Of a stretch of DNA of 8,521 nucleotides, positions 5,044 through 8,521 are shown piece after piece. Position numbers and translations under genes: made by a program. Positions within the stretch are counted from its first letter, which is position 1. Each line of letters begins with the position of its first letter. The DNA comes from Saprospiraceae bacterium (GTDB lineage: Bacteria; Bacteroidota; Bacteroidia; Chitinophagales; Saprospiraceae). The stretch is from the NCBI GenBank assembly GCA_020852155.1, contig JADZBJ010000224.1:1-8521 (forward strand). Direction: 5' to 3'. Below the pieces are notes generated by a model. That model was not told where the DNA came from. It made no database searches and saw nothing but the letters and a program-made list of their open reading frames with translations.

Positions 5044-6579
5044 ATGGTTTTCAATAGTCTGGTTTTTCTGGTTTTTGCGGTCGTTTTTTTCCCATTGTAT
5101 TTTGGTACAAAGGGAAGGACGCGCCTGTGGGTGGTACTGCTGGCCAGTTACCTGTTTTATGGCTGGTGGGACTGGCGATTTCTGAGTCTGATTGTTTTTT
5201 CGACCGTCCTGGACTTTTGGTTTGGCCTTTGGCTGGCTTATATGGACGAGCCGGAACGCGTGCGCAAGGACTGGGAAAATGGAAGCACGGTCTCGCGTGT
5301 TTTGGGCCGTTTGACGTTATGGGCCAATAGTTTTGGCTTGAAAAGAGCCGCTGTGCTGACTTTTAGCATGGTGATGAACCTGGGTTTTCTGGGCTTTTTC
5401 AAGTATTTCAACTTTTTTGCCGAAGGCTTTGCCGAAATGGTGCGCTGGGTGGGTATGACGCCTTCCTGGACGACGCTTAACATTATCCTTCCGGTTGGTA
5501 TTTCGTTTTACACGTTTCAGAGCATGTCGTACACGATTGACGTGTACCGCAAGGAAATTGACTACGATATTTCCCTGTTGCGCTTTGGTGCTTTCATTGC
5601 CTTGTTTCCGCAATTAGTGGCCGGGCCGATTGTGCGCGCCGGCGATTTGCTGCCGCAAATGAAGGAAGACAAGCGCTTTCAATGGCCTGCCTGGTATAGC
5701 GGATTGGGGCGTGTTTTATGGGGTTTTTTTAAGAAAGTCGCCATTGCTGACTCGCTCGCGCCTTTTGTGGATCAATGTTTTTCTGCGCCTGAAACATTCG
5801 GTTCCATGCACCTGCTCATTGGCGTGGTATTTTATTCCTTTCAAATTTATTGCGACTTTTCAGGCTACTCTGATATTGCCATCGGACTGGCCCGGATGAT
5901 GGGCTATCATTTTCCGGAAAATTTCCGCACGCCGTATTTTTCCAAAAGTTTTTCAGAATTCTGGACACGCTGGCATATTTCGCTCTCGTCGTGGCTGCGC
6001 GATTACCTGTATATTCCCTTAGGCGGTAATCGGCACGGGAAATTGGCGACTTACAAAAACAACATGCTGACCATGTTGCTCGGCGGGTTGTGGCATGGCG
6101 CGAATATGGCCTTCGTATTCTGGGGCTTCCTACACGGGCTTTACCTGATTCTGCAACGTGCGGTCACGCCACTTTGGCGCGCTTTGGTCAAGGCCATTCG
6201 CCTGCCGAAATTCCTTGACGATGCGCTGGCCATGGGCGTCGTTTATGCCCTGACGCTCCTGGCTTGGGTGTATTTCCGCAGTGGCAGCATTGGACTGGCA
6301 GGGGGCGACAGTTTTGCGACGGCCAATACCGTATTAACGCGCATTTTCAGCGGGGAAGGTTTCAGTTTTGGCGCGATCATTCACAAATTTGTGGTGGTAA
6401 AAGGCGTTATTCTATTGGCCATCCTGCTGCTGATCGAAGCCTCCAATCCATATTTCCGATGGAATTACCATCAGATCGAACGCCCGGCCCTGCGCATGGT
6501 ACTGTTTGCAGGCTTGCTTTGGCTGCTGGCGTTTTTCGGCAGTTTTGGCGCTAATGCGTTTATCTATTTTCAGTTTTGA
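5044..6579 (+). CDS. MBOAT-family membrane O-acyltransferase (AlgI-like)
   Basis: The product is a 511-residue multi-pass membrane protein, the usual size for the AlgI/DltB/PatA branch of membrane-bound O-acyltransferases. The start MVFNSLVFLVFAVVFFPLYF is the family's typical first membrane segment, which fixes ATG 5044. Family motifs follow: PQLVAGPIVRAGDLLPQM, YCDFSGYSDIAIGLARMMG (Asp271), FWTRWHISLSSWLRDYLYIPLGGNRHG (conserved His311) and LGGLWHGANMAFVFWG with the putative catalytic His351. Such proteins pass an acyl group, often acetyl, across the inner membrane to extracytoplasmic polysaccharide, teichoic acid or peptidoglycan. The acceptor here is not known. Family members commonly work with an SGNH-type partner (AlgJ/AlgX, PatB); none is in this window, because the next gene is convergent and unrelated. 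The name algI is avoided because no alginate genes are visible. Confidence 0.92.
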   Translation: MVFNSLVFLVFAVVFFPLYFGTKGRTRLWVVLLASYLFYGWWDWRFLSLIVFSTVLDFWFGLWLAYMDEPERVRKDWENGSTVSRVLGRLTLWANSFGLKRAAVLTFSMVMNLGFLGFFKYFNFFAEGFAEMVRWVGMTPSWTTLNIILPVGISFYTFQSMSYTIDVYRKEIDYDISLLRFGAFIALFPQLVAGPIVRAGDLLPQMKEDKRFQWPAWYSGLGRVLWGFFKKVAIADSLAPFVDQCFSAPETFGSMHLLIGVVFYSFQIYCDFSGYSDIAIGLARMMGYHFPENFRTPYFSKSFSEFWTRWHISLSSWLRDYLYIPLGGNRHGKLATYKNNMLTMLLGGLWHGANMAFVFWGFLHGLYLILQRAVTPLWRALVKAIRLPKFLDDALAMGVVYALTLLAWVYFRSGSIGLAGGDSFATANTVLTRIFSGEGFSFGAIIHKFVVVKGVILLAILLLIEASNPYFRWNYHQIERPALRMVLFAGLLWLLAFFGSFGANAFIYFQF

Positions 6580-6618
6580 AAATGGCAAAACCCAAGGTGC
6601 TTTCGAGTGCTTATGAAC

Positions 6619-6643
6619 CGCTAAAGACGCCAAGGGCGCGAGG
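6619..6643. repeat. short CGCnAAGGn-type repeat between convergent genes
   Basis: Three 9-bp-like units run in tandem: CGCTAAAGA (6619-6627), CGCCAAGGG (6628-6636) and CGCGAGG (6637-6643, incomplete). Strings of the form 'accgCtAAaGaCGCcAAGGgCGCgaag' are a dispersed intergenic repeat type I recall from many bacterial genomes. It lies just before the stop codon of the minus-strand gene, in the 70-base gap between the two convergent genes. No strong terminator is seen in that gap. Confidence 0.55.
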
Positions 6644-6649
6644 TTTCTA

Positions 6650-8500
6650 CTAAAATTTCATAAAAGCGCGCAACTGCGTTTCTTTCCCGCTTTTCAACAT
6701 CAGTGTATATCGCCCTGAAGGCAATTGGTGAATGTCTATGTTAAAGTCGTTGTTCGCTGTGCAATGACGTATCAGCGCTTTCCCGTCGCCGTTGAGGATG
6801 ACTATTTCAAAAGGCTGTTCAACGGCCGTTTCTGTGGCCATTTTTAACTGAATAAAATCTGACGCCGGATTCGGTGACAGCGTCCATTTTAAAGCAGACT
6901 GGTCAGGTTGTGACACCGCCGATACGCTGTTGGGGCCACTGAATGTTGGTGTTTGCGGAACAAACGGGCCTGTACCGTTGGGTACTAGCGCCCAGGCGAT
7001 ATTGGTGGTTTGAAGACTATACGACATAGAGTCCAGCATCGTTTCGTTTTCAAGCATGAGGAACAGTTGGCCGCCAGATTTATCCAGTTTAAAGGCTGCA
7101 TGTTGGCCGGGCTGTTCGATATCCCGGTCAGCCCAGACGATGAGGTAGGCATGTGGCGCAAGTTTCAGGTCGTCAGGGAATGCCCAGCGTTTCAGAAAGT
7201 CGGCATCGTTGCTCAGGTAACACCCCCGCAGCGAAGCCGTATCGTTACTATTGTTAAAAATTTCTACCCAGTCGGCGTATTCGCCGTTGGGGTCAGCCAC
7301 GCCTTGATGATCTGCCGCTGCCACGATTTCATTGATGGTCAGTCCGGAAGGCGGCGGACTGGCCGTGCATTCCATGTTCAGGGTGTCTAATTGGTATTGA
7401 AAAGCCGTGCAGCGCTCGGTCATAATCAGGCGCAGGGTTGCGACTTTCGTGTCATACGCCTGGGGTGTAATATGAAAAAACGGGTCAGACAAAAAGATTT
7501 CCCGAATCTGCTGATTATACTGATCTATTTTCTGGTGCAATGTTTCCGGCACAAAAAGATATCGCATGGCTTCACAAGCGATTTGCAGGTAGTGCTCGCG
7601 GTATTTGGGCCGTTGCAGCATTTTGGGAAACAACTTGTTCGTTGGCTGTGGCAATAACGGATGATCCACAAACGGATAAAGGGAGTAATCCAAATCCCAC
7701 GGAATCCAGGAGATCAATCCCTGCCGAGGTTCGTGGTAGATGTAGCAGTTATTCCCGTTAATGATGGGATTATCAGTGGCGTTAATGAAGGTTTGTATCA
7801 GGAAAAAACGAAGGTAAGCATTTATATCCAGGGTGGTATCAAGGGCTTGTTCGAAGGCATAGCCTGAAAGATTGCTCTGAATGTATTTAATTTCATTCAA
7901 ATGATCAAAAGTATTCGGCCCTGATACAACTTCTTCTATGGTACCATACTTGTAAAGCGTGCCTTCATCGTCGGCAAAATAATTCCGCAGGAAATTCTTG
8001 TCCACTTGCTCTACTATCGTGTAAAGTCCCTGAAAAACATTGTTAATATACACCTTTGTAAATGCGGTACGGGGGCCGCGAATGCCCATTTTACGGTAAA
8101 TATAATACGACATGGCGATGCGCATGTGCGTTGAGTCATTCAATGAATTATTCAGGTTGAACTTTTTGACACCGTCATAATCCTGCCCCGGAGCAAAAGC
8201 ATTCAGGTCAATTTTGAGTGGTATTTTTGAAAAAAAACCGCTCGATTGACCCTTCATTCGAATAGCCACAGAATCCATCAGTTGGCCGTCTATACGCAGC
8301 CGGCACATGCGATAGGGGACTTCGACACCCACGGGAACCTTCCAGTCGTTGCGTAGAAGTTCTTTGAAATTCGGCTCGTCCGCTTCAACCCTTATTTCAT
8401 GTACAATGGCTTCGCTGAATAGTTGGTCGCCGTCAGTTTGAGCCAGGAGATGGCAGGTAAATGGAATTGTCCAAATCAGGAGCAGGAGAATGTTTTTCAT
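6650..8500 (-). CDS. CotH-kinase / lamin-tail-domain protein with T9SS sorting domain
   Basis: The product is a 616-residue exported protein, complete on the minus strand from ATG 8500 to TAG 6652-6650. Residues 1-20 (MKNILLLLIWTIPFTCHLLA) are a signal peptide. Residues about 30-370 form a CotH kinase-like domain: RMKGQSS (81-87), KKFNLNNSLNDSTHMRIAMS, GLYTIVEQVDKNF (158-170) and WIPWDLDYS (265-273), which hold the conserved acidic residues expected for ATP-metal binding in this atypical protein kinase family. Residues about 386-500 are a lamin-tail domain (LTINEIVAA, GEYADWVEIFNNSND, LRGCYLSND, PHAYLIVWAD). Residues about 539-616 are a T9SS type A sorting tail (LSPNPASDFIQLKM, DIHQLPSGRYTLML). 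B. subtilis CotH phosphorylates spore coat proteins; the target here is unknown. Only 21 bases lie upstream in the window, so its promoter and any operon partner cannot be judged. Confidence 0.92.
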   Translation of the reverse strand: MKNILLLLIWTIPFTCHLLAQTDGDQLFSEAIVHEIRVEADEPNFKELLRNDWKVPVGVEVPYRMCRLRIDGQLMDSVAIRMKGQSSGFFSKIPLKIDLNAFAPGQDYDGVKKFNLNNSLNDSTHMRIAMSYYIYRKMGIRGPRTAFTKVYINNVFQGLYTIVEQVDKNFLRNYFADDEGTLYKYGTIEEVVSGPNTFDHLNEIKYIQSNLSGYAFEQALDTTLDINAYLRFFLIQTFINATDNPIINGNNCYIYHEPRQGLISWIPWDLDYSLYPFVDHPLLPQPTNKLFPKMLQRPKYREHYLQIACEAMRYLFVPETLHQKIDQYNQQIREIFLSDPFFHITPQAYDTKVATLRLIMTERCTAFQYQLDTLNMECTASPPPSGLTINEIVAAADHQGVADPNGEYADWVEIFNNSNDTASLRGCYLSNDADFLKRWAFPDDLKLAPHAYLIVWADRDIEQPGQHAAFKLDKSGGQLFLMLENETMLDSMSYSLQTTNIAWALVPNGTGPFVPQTPTFSGPNSVSAVSQPDQSALKWTLSPNPASDFIQLKMATETAVEQPFEIVILNGDGKALIRHCTANNDFNIDIHQLPSGRYTLMLKSGKETQLRAFMKF

Positions 8501-8521
8501 GTGAGCTAAGCGTTATGGGTA

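Noticed and set aside
7010..7390. 126-residue plus-strand frame inside the CotH gene
   Set aside because: It is fully antisense to the lamin-tail region of the CotH protein, where the domain evidence is strong. It shows no family features.

Overview
The window looks like chromosome of a Bacteroidota bacterium, probably a Saprospiria-like lineage; the lineage is an impression, not a measurement. Supporting signs are two secreted proteins ending in type A C-terminal sorting domains of the type IX secretion system (T9SS), a promoter matching the Bacteroidota consensus (TTTG, about 20 bp, TAnnTTTG), little use of Shine-Dalgarno sites, and short GATTTACAG-type intergenic repeats. No rRNA, tRNA, CRISPR array, transposase or prophage gene is visible.

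Layout, left to right. Bases 3-365 are the 3' end of a large FG-GAP/VCBS repeat protein. A clear promoter (369-400) leads into a two-gene toxin-antitoxin-like module: a 78-residue putative antitoxin (441-677) overlapping a PIN-domain ribonuclease toxin (649-1071). A second, weaker promoter precedes a 928-residue exported T9SS protein (1180-3966), which closes on a strong intrinsic terminator (3978-4024). A spacer with a degenerate 9-bp tandem repeat leads to msrA, a lipoprotein-type peptide methionine sulfoxide reductase (4149-4808). The next spacer (4809-5043) holds a REP-like inverted repeat and a three-copy 16-bp tandem repeat. Then comes an MBOAT-family membrane O-acyltransferase (5044-6579). 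On the minus strand, and convergent with it, is a CotH-kinase plus lamin-tail plus T9SS-sorting protein (8500-6650).

Most of the genes concern the cell envelope: two T9SS cargo proteins, a periplasm-facing lipoprotein repair enzyme and a membrane acyltransferase. They do not form one operon; spacing, terminator and orientation suggest several independent transcription units. The toxin-antitoxin pair is the only clear two-gene unit.

The most notable points are a sharp base-composition change at about 3180 inside an intact reading frame, which makes bases 361-3180 look like an AT-rich block carrying the toxin-antitoxin pair and most of the secreted protein gene, and the REP-like element at 4825-4918, whose two arms differ only by two compensatory base-pair swaps. 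I found no convincing new multi-gene system.
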